Notes: generated by a model not told the origin, from the sequence alone. DNA of 64,000 bases from Halosimplex rubrum (GCF_013415885.1 NZ_CP058910.1:2728001-2792000); one strand, 5' to 3'. Shown: positions 51,465-57,039, counted from the stretch's first letter. A program made the numbers and translations.

Positions 51465-51605
51465 ATGACAACGAATGTCTGCCCTACCTGCGAGGAGGAA
51501 GCGTTCCGTCACGTCCCGATCGGTGAAACAACGTCTATCGACACGATTGGAAGCGTGGAAATCTGCGTCACCGAGGGCGGCGCATACTTCCACGGAACGA
51601 GGTGA
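51465..51605 (+). CDS. 46-residue CPTC protein inside the array
   Basis: MTTNVCPTCEEEAFRHVPIG and TVSIDTIGSV-like middle, ending AYFHGTR. One Cys pair (CPTC) plus a later Cys suggest a small metal-binding fold. The ATG lies 2 nt after the tRNA-Ser(GCU) discriminator, so 3-prime processing of that tRNA would free its mRNA leaderless. Codon use is haloarchaeal. Function unknown. Confidence 0.55.
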   Translation: MTTNVCPTCEEEAFRHVPIGETTSIDTIGSVEICVTEGGAYFHGTR

Positions 51606-51677
51606 CACCATCCCTGCTGTGACTGGATGCTGATGAGCACATTCGCCTCGGTAGTGAGGGTCAGAAGCTGAGTAATG

Positions 51678-51708
51678 CGCGTTTTCCGGTGTCCCGGTGA
51701 GAAACGCG
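51678..51708 (+). ncRNA. Array hairpin before tRNA-Ser(UGA)
   Basis: CGCGTTTT pairs with GAAACGCG (one G-T); inside, CCGG-TGTC-CCGG. Twelve pairs. A second small hairpin CTTG...CAAG follows near 51716. Confidence 0.5.
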
Positions 51709-51743
51709 AGGCGGGCTTGTCGAAGCAAGTTCCGACGGAGATG

Positions 51744-51823
51744 GTGAGACATGCGGATAGGCGACCGCGCTCGGTGTGAAACCGAGAGCCGCGAGGCTTC
51801 GGAGTTCGACTCTCCGTCTCACC
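51744..51823 (+). tRNA. tRNA-Ser(UGA)-like, G33
   Basis: Acceptor GTGAGAC/GTCTCAC, D-arm GCGG...CCGC with GG in the loop, anticodon arm CTCGG-TGTGAAA-CCGAG giving UGA, serine-type variable arm AGCC-GCGA-GGCT, T-arm CGGAG-TTCGACT-CTCCG. Position 33 is G rather than the near-universal U. Flanks GATG and CGTT extend the acceptor by four pairs. Confidence 0.76.
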
Positions 51824-51826
51824 GTT

Positions 51827-51912
51827 GGCGGGGTTTCCCTAGGTTGGTCAAGGGACTGCGTTGGAACCGTAGCGTCCGCAAGGACACGAGTGTTCAAATC
51901 GCTCTCCCGCCG
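51827..51912 (+). tRNA. tRNA-Ser(GGA)
   Basis: Acceptor GGCGGGG/TCCCGCC, D-stem TCCC/GGGA with GGTTGG in the loop, anticodon arm CTGCG-TTGGAAC-CGTAG giving GGA, variable arm GTCC-GCAA-GGAC, T-arm GAGTG-TTCAAAT-CGCTC, discriminator G. U33 present. It begins 3 nt after the preceding tRNA. Confidence 0.85.
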
Positions 51913-51924
51913 CTGCGTACCGAA

Positions 51925-51959
51925 GTGATTCGCAGAGTCGCTGGCGATTCTCGAATTGC
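51925..51959 (+). ncRNA. Spacer hairpin abutting tRNA-Leu(GAG)
   Basis: GTGATTCG-ca-GAGTCG-CTGG-CGATTC-t-CGAATTGC: 14 pairs including G-T pairs. Its last base is immediately followed by the first base of tRNA-Leu(GAG), so tRNA 5-prime processing would release it. Confidence 0.5.
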
Positions 51960-52041
51960 GCCGCCATGCCAGAGTGGTCGAACGGACACGGTCGAGACCC
52001 GTGTGGTTAGTCCTTCCCAGGTTCGAATCCTGGTGGCGGCA
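51960..52041 (+). tRNA. tRNA-Leu(GAG)-like, C33
   Basis: Acceptor GCCGCCA/TGGCGGC, D-loop with GTGGTCGAAC, anticodon arm CACGG-TCGAGAC-CCGTG giving GAG, leucine-type long variable region, T-arm CCAGG-TTCGAAT-CCTGG, discriminator A as in tRNA-Leu. Position 33 is C rather than U. Confidence 0.78.
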
Positions 52042-52083
52042 TCCGGCCACCGTGCCGGGAGACAATTCTCGCTTCACCGTTCC

Positions 52084-52166
52084 GTCGCCGTACTCAAGTG
52101 GTCAACGAGAAGCGGCTCAGACCCGCTGGCGTAGGTCCTTCCGAGGTTCGAATCCTCGCGGCGACA
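52084..52166 (+). tRNA. tRNA-Leu(CAG)
   Basis: Acceptor GTCGCCG/CGGCGAC, D-stem CTC/GAG with GTGGTC in the loop, anticodon arm AGCGG-CTCAGAC-CCGCT giving CAG, long variable region, T-arm CGAGG-TTCGAAT-CCTCG, discriminator A. The 42-nt spacer before it holds small hairpins (GAGA-CAAT-TCTC). Confidence 0.86.
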
Positions 52167-52170
52167 TTTT

Positions 52171-52242
52171 CTCCCTGTGGTCTAACGGCTACGATGCCTC
52201 CCTGTATAGGAGGAGACGCACGTTCGAGTCGTGCCGGGGAGA
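52171..52242 (+). tRNA. tRNA-Tyr(GUA)
   Basis: Acceptor CTCCCTG/CGGGGAG with one T-G pair, D-loop with TAACGGCTAC, anticodon arm CCTCC-CTGTATA-GGAGG giving GUA, T-arm GCACG-TTCGAGT-CGTGC, discriminator A. U33 present. A flanking T-A adds one pair to the acceptor. Confidence 0.8.
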
Positions 52243-52246
52243 CTGC

Positions 52247-52374
52247 GGGACGGTGGAAGAGCCTGGCATTCACACACTCTCGCCGAATTTTCACCGGAGA
52301 CCCGGTGCGACGGTGAGAGTTCCTTCATCTCACTTGTAACGAGAACACGCAGGTTCGAATCCTGCCCGTCCCAC
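52247..52374 (+). tRNA. tRNA-Thr(UGU)-like with a 56-nt stem-loop insert
   Basis: Acceptor GGGACGG/CCGTCCC and T-arm GCAGG-TTCGAAT-CCTGC are perfect; anticodon arm TCTCA-CTTGTAA-CGAGA gives UGU with one A-C mismatch. Between a D-arm (GAA...TTC) and the anticodon arm lies an insert folding as CTCTCGCCG ... CGGTGAGAG around CACCGG-AGAC-CCGGTG. A second possible 5-prime half (GCGACGG at 52310) repeats the acceptor text. It is either an intron-bearing tRNA at an unusual site or a tRNA mimic. Confidence 0.6.
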
Positions 52375-52375
52375 T

Positions 52376-52404
52376 GGCCGACGACCCTTCCAAGGAGAGG
52401 CCAC
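52376..52404 (+). ncRNA. Spacer hairpin before tRNA-Glu(CUC)
   Basis: TGGCC pairs with GGCCA; inside, CCTT-CC-AAGG. It fills most of the 33-nt gap between the Thr-like and Glu genes. Confidence 0.4.
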
Positions 52405-52407
52405 CCC

Positions 52408-52480
52408 GCTCCAGTGGAGTAGCGGCCAAACTCACGGCCCTCTCACGGCCGAGCCCCCGGTTCGAATCCGGGCTGGAGCA
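52408..52480 (+). tRNA. tRNA-Glu(CUC)
   Basis: Acceptor GCTCCAG/CTGGAGC, D-stem GAG/CTC with GCGGCC in the loop, anticodon arm CGGCC-CTCTCAC-GGCCG giving CUC, T-arm CCCGG-TTCGAAT-CCGGG, discriminator A. All arms are regular. A Y-like hairpin starts at the next base. Confidence 0.9.
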
Positions 52481-52546
52481 TTCTCCAACAGTCCGAGACC
52501 TCTCACTTCCAGCCGACGAGACTGAGGGACGGACAGCTGTGGAGAA
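52481..52546 (+). ncRNA. Y-like hairpin directly after tRNA-Glu(CUC)
   Basis: TTCTCCA (52481-52487) pairs with TGGAGAA (52540-52546), an internal loop ACA/AGCTG follows, then GTCCG (52491-52495) with CGGAC (52530-52534), and CCTC/GAGG inside. The 66-nt RNA would be cut from the tRNA by normal 3-prime processing. Same position relative to a tRNA-Glu as the stronger candidate at 54801. Confidence 0.55.
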
Positions 52547-52583
52547 CTGAGAGATGTCCATGAGTGAGTTCCGAATTGTGTGC

Positions 52584-52654
52584 TGCGGGATAGGATAATG
52601 GCAGTCCACGGGGCTCATATCCCCGAGGCCCAGGTTCGACTCCTGGTCCCGCAA
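52584..52654 (+). tRNA. tRNA with CAU anticodon (Met or Ile)
   Basis: Acceptor TGCGGGA/TCCCGCA, D-stem GGA/TCC, anticodon arm CGGGG-CTCATAT-CCCCG giving CAU, T-arm CCAGG-TTCGACT-CCTGG, discriminator A. Sequence alone does not separate elongator Met from agmatidine-modified Ile. Confidence 0.84.
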
Positions 52655-52666
52655 TGGAGGACAACA

Positions 52667-52760
52667 GTGACATCCTCCGCGCCGTGAACGGCGCCGCTTC
52701 CCTGCGTAGGAATACCAGCTAGTCGCTGGCAGTGGGTTTCGACCCGAACTCACTGAGCGT
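52667..52760 (-). ncRNA. Probable TnpB guide RNA (omega RNA) region
   Basis: Downstream and overlapping the 3-prime end of tnpB the minus strand holds three hairpins: GGGT-CGAA-ACCC type near 52735, CCAGC-N5-GCTGG near 52715, and GCGCCGT-GA-ACGGCGC at 52679-52694, ending at the element border. TnpB guide RNAs come from exactly this position in known elements; transcription here is inferred. Confidence 0.5.
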
Positions 52761-53960
52761 CATCTGCTCTGATTGGCTCTGCTCGGTGTGGGTCGTGGTG
52801 CTGTCACAGGCACTCCCATCCCGAGGCGAGTCATTGCCTGCCGGTTTCAGCGGCACGCTCTCTCCCCACGGGTCTGCCCGCTGTGCGATATTGATAGCGC
52901 CGTTTATATCGCCCTCAAACGTCGTGACGTGGCACTCGTCGTGCGTACAGTGAAACTCTCCGCCACCGTCTCGATAGCCGATGTGACCGCACTCGTGGCA
53001 CATCTGCGACGTGTACGCGGCATTGACGTACATCGTCGGGATTCCCGCTTCGGTGGCTTTGTCCTCGATACGGTCCTGCAATCGAGCGAACGCCCACGCA
53101 TGAAGCCGCCGGTTCATGAATTCGCCGCAATCAAGCGACTCGCGGATGTACGTCAGGTCTTCCATCACCAGAACCGGCTTCTCGAATTGCCGGGCGTACT
53201 CGACAGCCTGTCGAGACGCCTTCTCGACAATATCGGTAAGGGCGTTTTGATAGTGGTCGAATCGCTCGTCGATCCGCCACTCGGCTGCGTCTCGCTCTTG
53301 CAGTCGTTTCAGTGTGGTGTACATCTCTTTGCGGAGATGCTTCGCACGGCTCCCGTCACACACAAGCGGGCGGGTCGGTGAACCGTCTTTGAGGGCACAG
53401 CCCATAATAAGAGACGATTCACCAATGTCCAGACCGATGTGCGTCACATCGTCGTTGTCGGTATCGTGATCGGGCTCTTCGACAGGATACTCGACAGCGA
53501 CGTGTAGCATCCATGATGTTCGATTCTGTATCAGTTGGAGTTGACCGGGCGAGACATTCCCGGCCAGCAGGTCGGCCCACAGATGTTCCTGTTCGGGGTT
53601 GATGCGAAGCGGAATCCAGAAATTCGTCCCGCGTCCGGGTTGGGGGACTTCCCACACGTAGCTGTGTGTTCGGTCCTCCGAGTAGTCGAAGCGAGCGGCA
53701 CGGTTGACCATTCGTGTCGGGTGGCCGTCGCTCAATTCCTGTGCATCATCCAACGACGGCACGTAGTTTTTGAGCGCGTCTTTGACCTGATACGGCAGGT
53801 CGTAGGAAGTCACAATGTCGTTGACTGCTGACTGCGTATCAGCGCCAGCCTCGAACGCCTCGTGTAGCCCTTCGTGATACAGGTCGTGGAGTTCCTGTAG
53901 CTTTCGCTCTTTGTGGGCTGTCGGCGGCGCGAGTGTCGCTTCGAGCGTCTTAGTCGGCAT
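52719..53960 (-). CDS. tnpB: TnpB RNA-guided endonuclease
   Basis: A 413-residue TnpB. The split RuvC active site is visible: GLDIGESS with the first Asp, VLVMEDLTYI with the Glu, and GDINGAINIA with the last Asp. The zinc ribbon reads CHECGHIGY then CTHDECH. The length and motif order are those of an active enzyme. TnpB proteins are known to cut DNA guided by RNA from their element's right end, which helps the element persist. The start is the ATG at 53960, overlapping the small frame upstream by 11 bp. Confidence 0.92.
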   Translation of the reverse strand: MPTKTLEATLAPPTAHKERKLQELHDLYHEGLHEAFEAGADTQSAVNDIVTSYDLPYQVKDALKNYVPSLDDAQELSDGHPTRMVNRAARFDYSEDRTHSYVWEVPQPGRGTNFWIPLRINPEQEHLWADLLAGNVSPGQLQLIQNRTSWMLHVAVEYPVEEPDHDTDNDDVTHIGLDIGESSLIMGCALKDGSPTRPLVCDGSRAKHLRKEMYTTLKRLQERDAAEWRIDERFDHYQNALTDIVEKASRQAVEYARQFEKPVLVMEDLTYIRESLDCGEFMNRRLHAWAFARLQDRIEDKATEAGIPTMYVNAAYTSQMCHECGHIGYRDGGGEFHCTHDECHVTTFEGDINGAINIAQRADPWGESVPLKPAGNDSPRDGSACDSTTTHTEQSQSEQMTLSEFGSKPTASD

Positions 53961-54072
53961 CGGCGGCCTCTAATCCCTTCTCGATTAGCTCGCGGTATGC
54001 TCGTGGGTGGCGGATACCGTTCTCACGGGCGTATTCTTTGACCCGTTCGTGTAGGTCGCCGTCCCGCTCCAT
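53950..54072 (-). CDS. 40-residue protein upstream of tnpB
   Basis: MERDGDLHERVKEYARENGI then HPRAYRELIEKGLEAADAD, a two-helix acidic/basic peptide resembling a ribbon-helix-helix or antitoxin fragment. It overlaps tnpB by 11 bp and shares its direction, so both are probably translated together. I recall such small frames before haloarchaeal tnpB genes, but no function is known. Confidence 0.5.
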   Translation of the reverse strand: MERDGDLHERVKEYARENGIRHPRAYRELIEKGLEAADAD

Positions 54073-54269
54073 ATCCACGTCGGTTCGCACAGAGCTATGT
54101 AAGTAGCCGTGTAAGTAAACACTTACGTCCGGTATTCAGTTAGACGACAGTCCTGGCGGTTGTCGCCCGAAGATTACACGATTCCCTCCCGCCCTGTTCG
54201 TTTCTCGGTTCCGACCAGTTGGAACACTCTTCACTCACGGGAAGGGCGGGATTCCCTCGATGTATCAAG

Positions 54270-54674
54270 ATGAGCCTATTCGATACAGTCGAACTCTACG
54301 ACGACGTCCACCTGCCAGAGTACCCCGAAGGGATTACTCCTGCCGAGGATGTCGACTGGCAGACGAAAGGCATCGATCGACCGACCATGACCACATTTCG
54401 GATTACGGCGGACGGTCGGCTCCTCGAAGAGGAGTGGCACACCGAAGCGGTCCCGCCAGAAGACCGGCCATACGCGAGCCGTGACGACGTCGACGAGGAC
54501 GATTTTCGCTACATGGCCGGCAGTCGGAACCGAGTCCACGACGGCTGGATCGAACGAGAGGACTACCACGGCCGCTTCAAGCTCAAACACTCCTTCGAGG
54601 ATCTCGATACACTCGTCACGTATCAAGTGACGTTCACGCACGGGCAACTCGAGGGCTTCGAACGCCTGCGATAA
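54270..54674 (+). CDS. Hypothetical protein inside the RNA array
   Basis: A 134-residue protein (MSLFDTVELYDDVHLPEYPE) with a beta-rich look and TFRITADGRLLEEEWHTEAV, FRYMAGSRNRVHDGWIERED, TLVTYQVTFTHGQLEGFERL. Similar proteins occur in haloarchaeal viruses and plasmids as far as I recall; no function. It lies between the TnpB element and tRNA-Glu(UUC), same direction as the array. The ATG at 54270 is used. Confidence 0.68.
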   Translation: MSLFDTVELYDDVHLPEYPEGITPAEDVDWQTKGIDRPTMTTFRITADGRLLEEEWHTEAVPPEDRPYASRDDVDEDDFRYMAGSRNRVHDGWIEREDYHGRFKLKHSFEDLDTLVTYQVTFTHGQLEGFERLR

Positions 54675-54721
54675 TCCGTGCGTATCCGCCGCACCTCAGC
54701 GCTTGATTTCGTCCCTACTGC

Positions 54722-54797
54722 GCTCCCGGAGTCTCCGTTGGCGAGAGACGCCACCCTTTCAAGGTGGAGGTCGGGGGTTCGATTCCCCTCGGGAGCA
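54722..54797 (+). tRNA. tRNA-Glu(UUC)
   Basis: Acceptor GCTCCCG/CGGGAGC, D-arm GTCTC-CGTTGGCGA-GAGAC, anticodon arm CCACC-CTTTCAA-GGTGG giving UUC, T-arm GGGGG-TTCGATT-CCCCT, discriminator A. U33 present. The D-arm is nearly shared with the Gln(UUG)-like gene at 50898. A Y-like RNA starts 3 nt behind its discriminator. Confidence 0.88.
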
Positions 54798-54800
54798 CTC

Positions 54801-54885
54801 GGGAAGGCTGGCCCTGACAGCGTTTTTCCGTGTCTGACATAGCGGGCAGCCACGGATCTGTGACGCTGTCACGGTCGGCTTTCCC
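54801..54885 (+). ncRNA. Candidate Y RNA
   Basis: GGGAAGGCTGGCC (54801-54813) pairs with GGTCGGCTTTCCC (54873-54885), then one C-C mismatch (54814 with 54872), then TGACAGCGT (54815-54823) with ACGCTGTCA (54863-54871): 22 pairs. The tip holds TCCGTG/CACGGA around an 18-nt loop. Y RNAs, the partners of Ro60, have such a long end-to-end stem with a C irregularity; the segment GGCTGGCCC resembles the start of human Y1 (GGCUGGUCC). It follows tRNA-Glu by 3 nt and lies 525 nt upstream of the Ro gene. Confidence 0.7.
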
Positions 54886-54903
54886 CAAGCGTGTGGTCGT
54901 CGA

Positions 54904-54963
54904 GGTGGTGCGTTTCTTCGCCCGCAAAGCACACCAACGGGAGTCATAGCCCGTCGCACCACC
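54904..54963 (+). ncRNA. 9-bp hairpin competing with the next tRNA-like fold
   Basis: GGTGGTGCG (54904-54912) pairs perfectly with CGCACCACC (54955-54963); CCCG/CGGG closes part of the loop. The right arm is also the 5-prime acceptor strand of the tRNA-like RNA ending at 55045, so only one can form. Confidence 0.5.
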
Positions 54964-55045
54964 GGTTGCCCGACCGCACGTGGCGACCGTCGAGTCGGAG
55001 CGTTGCTTCGCCAGGAACTCGCAGGTTCAAATCCTGTCGGTGGCG
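54958..55045 (+). tRNA. Degenerate tRNA-like RNA (Leu-type)
   Basis: T-arm GCAGG-TTCAAAT-CCTGT and acceptor CCACCG/CGGTGG are clear, with an A-C mismatch at the first pair. A GCC/GGC D-stem and a TCGAGT loop suggest Leu(GAG), and GCG...CGC a long variable arm, but the anticodon stem has only three good pairs. I read it as a tRNA mimic or decayed tRNA. Confidence 0.5.
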
Positions 55046-55147
55046 CAGTCCATCGAGAACATCCCGGACAAAGAGCGTCCGAGAGGACGCTCGACACCGG
55101 TTCCGCTCCGACAGTTTTCCGGTCGCCGTGTCGCCAGTGGCCGTCGA

Positions 55148-55204
55148 TCTGGAGCGCTACGTCGATGGCATTCTACGGGTTCGAATCCCGTCGTTCGCTC
55201 CAGA
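55148..55204 (+). ncRNA. Mini tRNA-like RNA with T-arm only
   Basis: TCTGGAGCG (55148-55156) pairs perfectly with CGCTCCAGA (55196-55204), extended by ACG/CGT. Inside stands a perfect T-arm ACGGG-TTCGAAT-CCCGT (55175-55191) next to an unpaired 13-nt stretch. There is no D-arm or anticodon arm. It looks like a tRNA minihelix or a Y-RNA module with tRNA mimicry. Confidence 0.6.
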
Positions 55205-55222
55205 AATTGTTCGGCCACTCGT

Positions 55223-55297
55223 GTTCCCGTAGCTCAGTCAGGACAGAGCACCGGCCTTCGAAGCCGGGTGTCGCACGTTCGAATCGTGCCGGGAACG
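55223..55297 (+). tRNA. tRNA-Arg(UCG)
   Basis: Fully regular: acceptor GTTCCCG/CGGGAAC, D-arm GCTC-AGTCAGGACA-GAGC, anticodon arm CCGGC-CTTCGAA-GCCGG giving UCG, T-arm GCACG-TTCGAAT-CGTGC, discriminator G. It is the last tRNA before the Ro gene, 113 nt upstream of its ATG. Confidence 0.92.
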
Positions 55298-55298
55298 T

Positions 55299-55400
55299 CC
55301 AGCCGAGCGATGCGAGGCTGGGTCGGGACGTTTCGCTCCCGAGACTCGCTGCTCACAGAGCGTGTGGGCAGCCGCGATCGGAGTCGCCTGTTGCGGCTCC
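55299..55400 (+). promoter_or_regulatory. Four-hairpin leader of the Ro gene
   Basis: Four consecutive stems: CCAGCC/GGCTGG (55299-55321), TCGGGA/TCCCGA (55323-55342), GCTGC-t-CACA/TGTG-g-GCAGC (55348-55372) and GGAGTCGC/GCGGCTCC (55380-55400). They fill almost the whole space between tRNA-Arg and the ATG at 55411. No TATA-like element is seen, so the gene is probably cotranscribed with the array. Confidence 0.6.
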
Positions 55401-55410
55401 GGGTGATAGG

Positions 55411-56940
55411 ATGGAATTCAACACGCCAAAGCAAACGGTCGCGGAGGCAACGCGGACCACCAACTACGAAGGTGGGGAAGCGTTCGAGCCTGCCGACCCC
55501 CGACTCGCACTGTACAAGCGCACGATCAACCAGCTGCTGGAGGGCTCGTTCTACGAGACCGATGACGAACAGCTCGCTGCTGTCGTTCGCCAGTTCGATG
55601 CCGCCGCAAACGAGGACCCGGAGTTAGTCCTGAAGCTCGCTGCGTACGCGCGTCAGGAACTCTACCTGCGGGACATACCCCAGGTCCTGCTCGTGCTGGC
55701 AGCCAACGACGACCGGTTCAAGGACGACTCCCCCGAGTCGCTCATCCGTGAATGGGCACCAGCGATCATCCAGCGGATGGACGAGACGGCGACCGCCCTC
55801 GCTGTCCACGACCAGCTGTTCGGCGGGACTGCGCCGTGGCCGCTTCGACGCGGGATCGAAGACGCGCTGGTTGAGATGGCCGACGCCTACACGCTGGGCA
55901 AGTACGAGCTGTCGCGGCGCGAGGTGACGCTGCACGACGTCTTCAACCGCGTCCACCCCACGCCCGTCGACGCCGAGCAGGAAGCGCTCTTCGAGCGGTT
56001 CATGCGTGGTGGCCTTGACGACTATCCCGACGTTGACCCGTTGCCGGCGCCGAACACGTGGGAGACGGTTATTTCCGAGCGCGGCAACACCCAAGCCGCC
56101 TGGGAACTGCTCATCGAGGACGACGAGTACACGCTGCCCATCTTCGCGTCGATCCGGAACCTCCGGAATATGCTCGAAGCCGGCGTGCCGGAGGACACCG
56201 TCGTGGATCACCTCGACCTGGAGGCCGTCCGCCACGCGCCGCTGTACCCGTTCCGGTACTACCAGGCCTACACCGCGCTGCAAGACGTGGATGTCCAAGC
56301 ACCGACGGTCGAGCAGTGGCTCGAAGACGCAATCGATGTCGCAGTCGAGACGGTGCCTGGCGGGTTCGGCGATACCTTTGTCGCGGTCGACCTGTCGGGA
56401 TCGATGGATCAGGCGCTGTCCGCGAACAGCACGCTCCGACTGAAGGAGATCGGTGCGTTGTTCGGTGCGATCCTGGCCGACCAGGGTGCTGACGTCGGCG
56501 GGTTCGGCGACGACTTCCAAACCGTTCCGATGCACGTCGACACGCCAGTCCTGCAGCGCCAAGCGGCGGTGTTGGCGATCGACGAGGACGTCGGGAACTC
56601 GACGAACGGCTGGAAGACAATCGATTACCTCCGCGAGCGAGGTGAGCCCGTCGAACGCATCGTCGTCTTCACCGATATGCAGATCTGGGACAACACGCCG
56701 TTCACGGCCCGCGATTCCCAGACGGTCAAGGACGCGTTCGATGCGTATCGGGACGAGGTGTCTACGGACACCGCGCTGTATCTCGTCGATCTCGCGGCCT
56801 ACGGAGACCTAGTGACGCCAGAAGGCTACGAGAACGTCTACAACATCTCGGGATGGTCAGAGAACGTCCTCTCGTTCATCGAACACGCCGAGAATCCGAA
56901 GCAGATCATCGATGAAATCGAGGCGTTCGAGCCGACCTAG
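55411..56940 (+). CDS. rsr: Ro60-family protein (TROVE + von Willebrand A domain)
   Basis: A 509-residue homologue of Ro60/Rsr, a ring-shaped RNA-binding protein that in animals and bacteria holds Y RNAs on its rim and misfolded RNAs in its hole, aiding RNA quality control. Residues about 10-300 are helical repeats of the TROVE domain (YKRTINQLLEGSFYETDDEQ, VLKLAAYARQELYLRDIPQV). The vWA part has the metal site DLSGSMD (327-333) and FTDMQIWD (Asp 422). Length matches bacterial Rsr. It starts MEFNTPKQTVAEATRTTNYE. It lies inside a tRNA and hairpin array, with a candidate Y RNA upstream. No RNA ligase or exonuclease gene is beside it. Confidence 0.93.
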   Translation: MEFNTPKQTVAEATRTTNYEGGEAFEPADPRLALYKRTINQLLEGSFYETDDEQLAAVVRQFDAAANEDPELVLKLAAYARQELYLRDIPQVLLVLAANDDRFKDDSPESLIREWAPAIIQRMDETATALAVHDQLFGGTAPWPLRRGIEDALVEMADAYTLGKYELSRREVTLHDVFNRVHPTPVDAEQEALFERFMRGGLDDYPDVDPLPAPNTWETVISERGNTQAAWELLIEDDEYTLPIFASIRNLRNMLEAGVPEDTVVDHLDLEAVRHAPLYPFRYYQAYTALQDVDVQAPTVEQWLEDAIDVAVETVPGGFGDTFVAVDLSGSMDQALSANSTLRLKEIGALFGAILADQGADVGGFGDDFQTVPMHVDTPVLQRQAAVLAIDEDVGNSTNGWKTIDYLRERGEPVERIVVFTDMQIWDNTPFTARDSQTVKDAFDAYRDEVSTDTALYLVDLAAYGDLVTPEGYENVYNISGWSENVLSFIEHAENPKQIIDEIEAFEPT

Positions 56941-56948
56941 CCCTGTCC

Positions 56949-56960
56949 GTATTTTTTGTT
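56949..56960 (+). terminator. T-run after the Ro gene
   Basis: GTATTTTTTGTTT directly after the stop codon is a typical archaeal U-tract termination signal. A tRNA-like gene follows 7 nt later, so termination may be partial. Confidence 0.45.
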
Positions 56961-56966
56961 TGAGGA

Positions 56967-57039
56967 TGCGCGAGTGGTAGAGTTCGGAAACACGCGGTTG
57001 TGCCACGTCCGAGACGGGCGTTCGAACCGCCCTCGCGCA
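56967..57039 (+). tRNA. tRNA-like RNA downstream of Ro (Thr-UGU type)
   Basis: Acceptor TGCGCGA/TCGCGCA, T-arm GGGCG-TTCGAAC-CGCCC perfect, D-stem GTG/CAC. The anticodon arm ACGCG-GTTGTGC-CACGT has one mismatch; the loop gives UGU. The acceptor extends by GGA/TTC flanks to 10 pairs (one G-T). Probably a tRNA mimic like several others in the array. Confidence 0.6.

Larger units (their letters stand above)
52667..54130 (-). mobile_element. IS200/IS605-type (IS1341-like) element with tnpB only
   Basis: The right end is marked by GAGGATGTCAC on the minus strand (52667-52677), the common terminus of haloarchaeal tnpB elements, plus a GCGCCGT-GA-ACGGCGC hairpin. The left side has a GTAAGT-AAAC-ACTTAC hairpin at 54111-54126. 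No tnpA transposase is present. It was inserted in the tRNA array between tRNA-CAU and the gene at 54270. Outer left limit is approximate. Confidence 0.72.

Noticed and set aside
54140-54262. Second TnpB element end before the gene at 54270
   Set aside because: CCCGCCCT...AGGGCGGG and repeated ATTCCCTC look like an element end, but no terminus motif or coding remnant confirms it.
55003-55410. N-terminal extension of the Ro protein
   Set aside because: The frame crosses the mini tRNA and tRNA-Arg; homology to the Ro family starts at the ATG at 55411.
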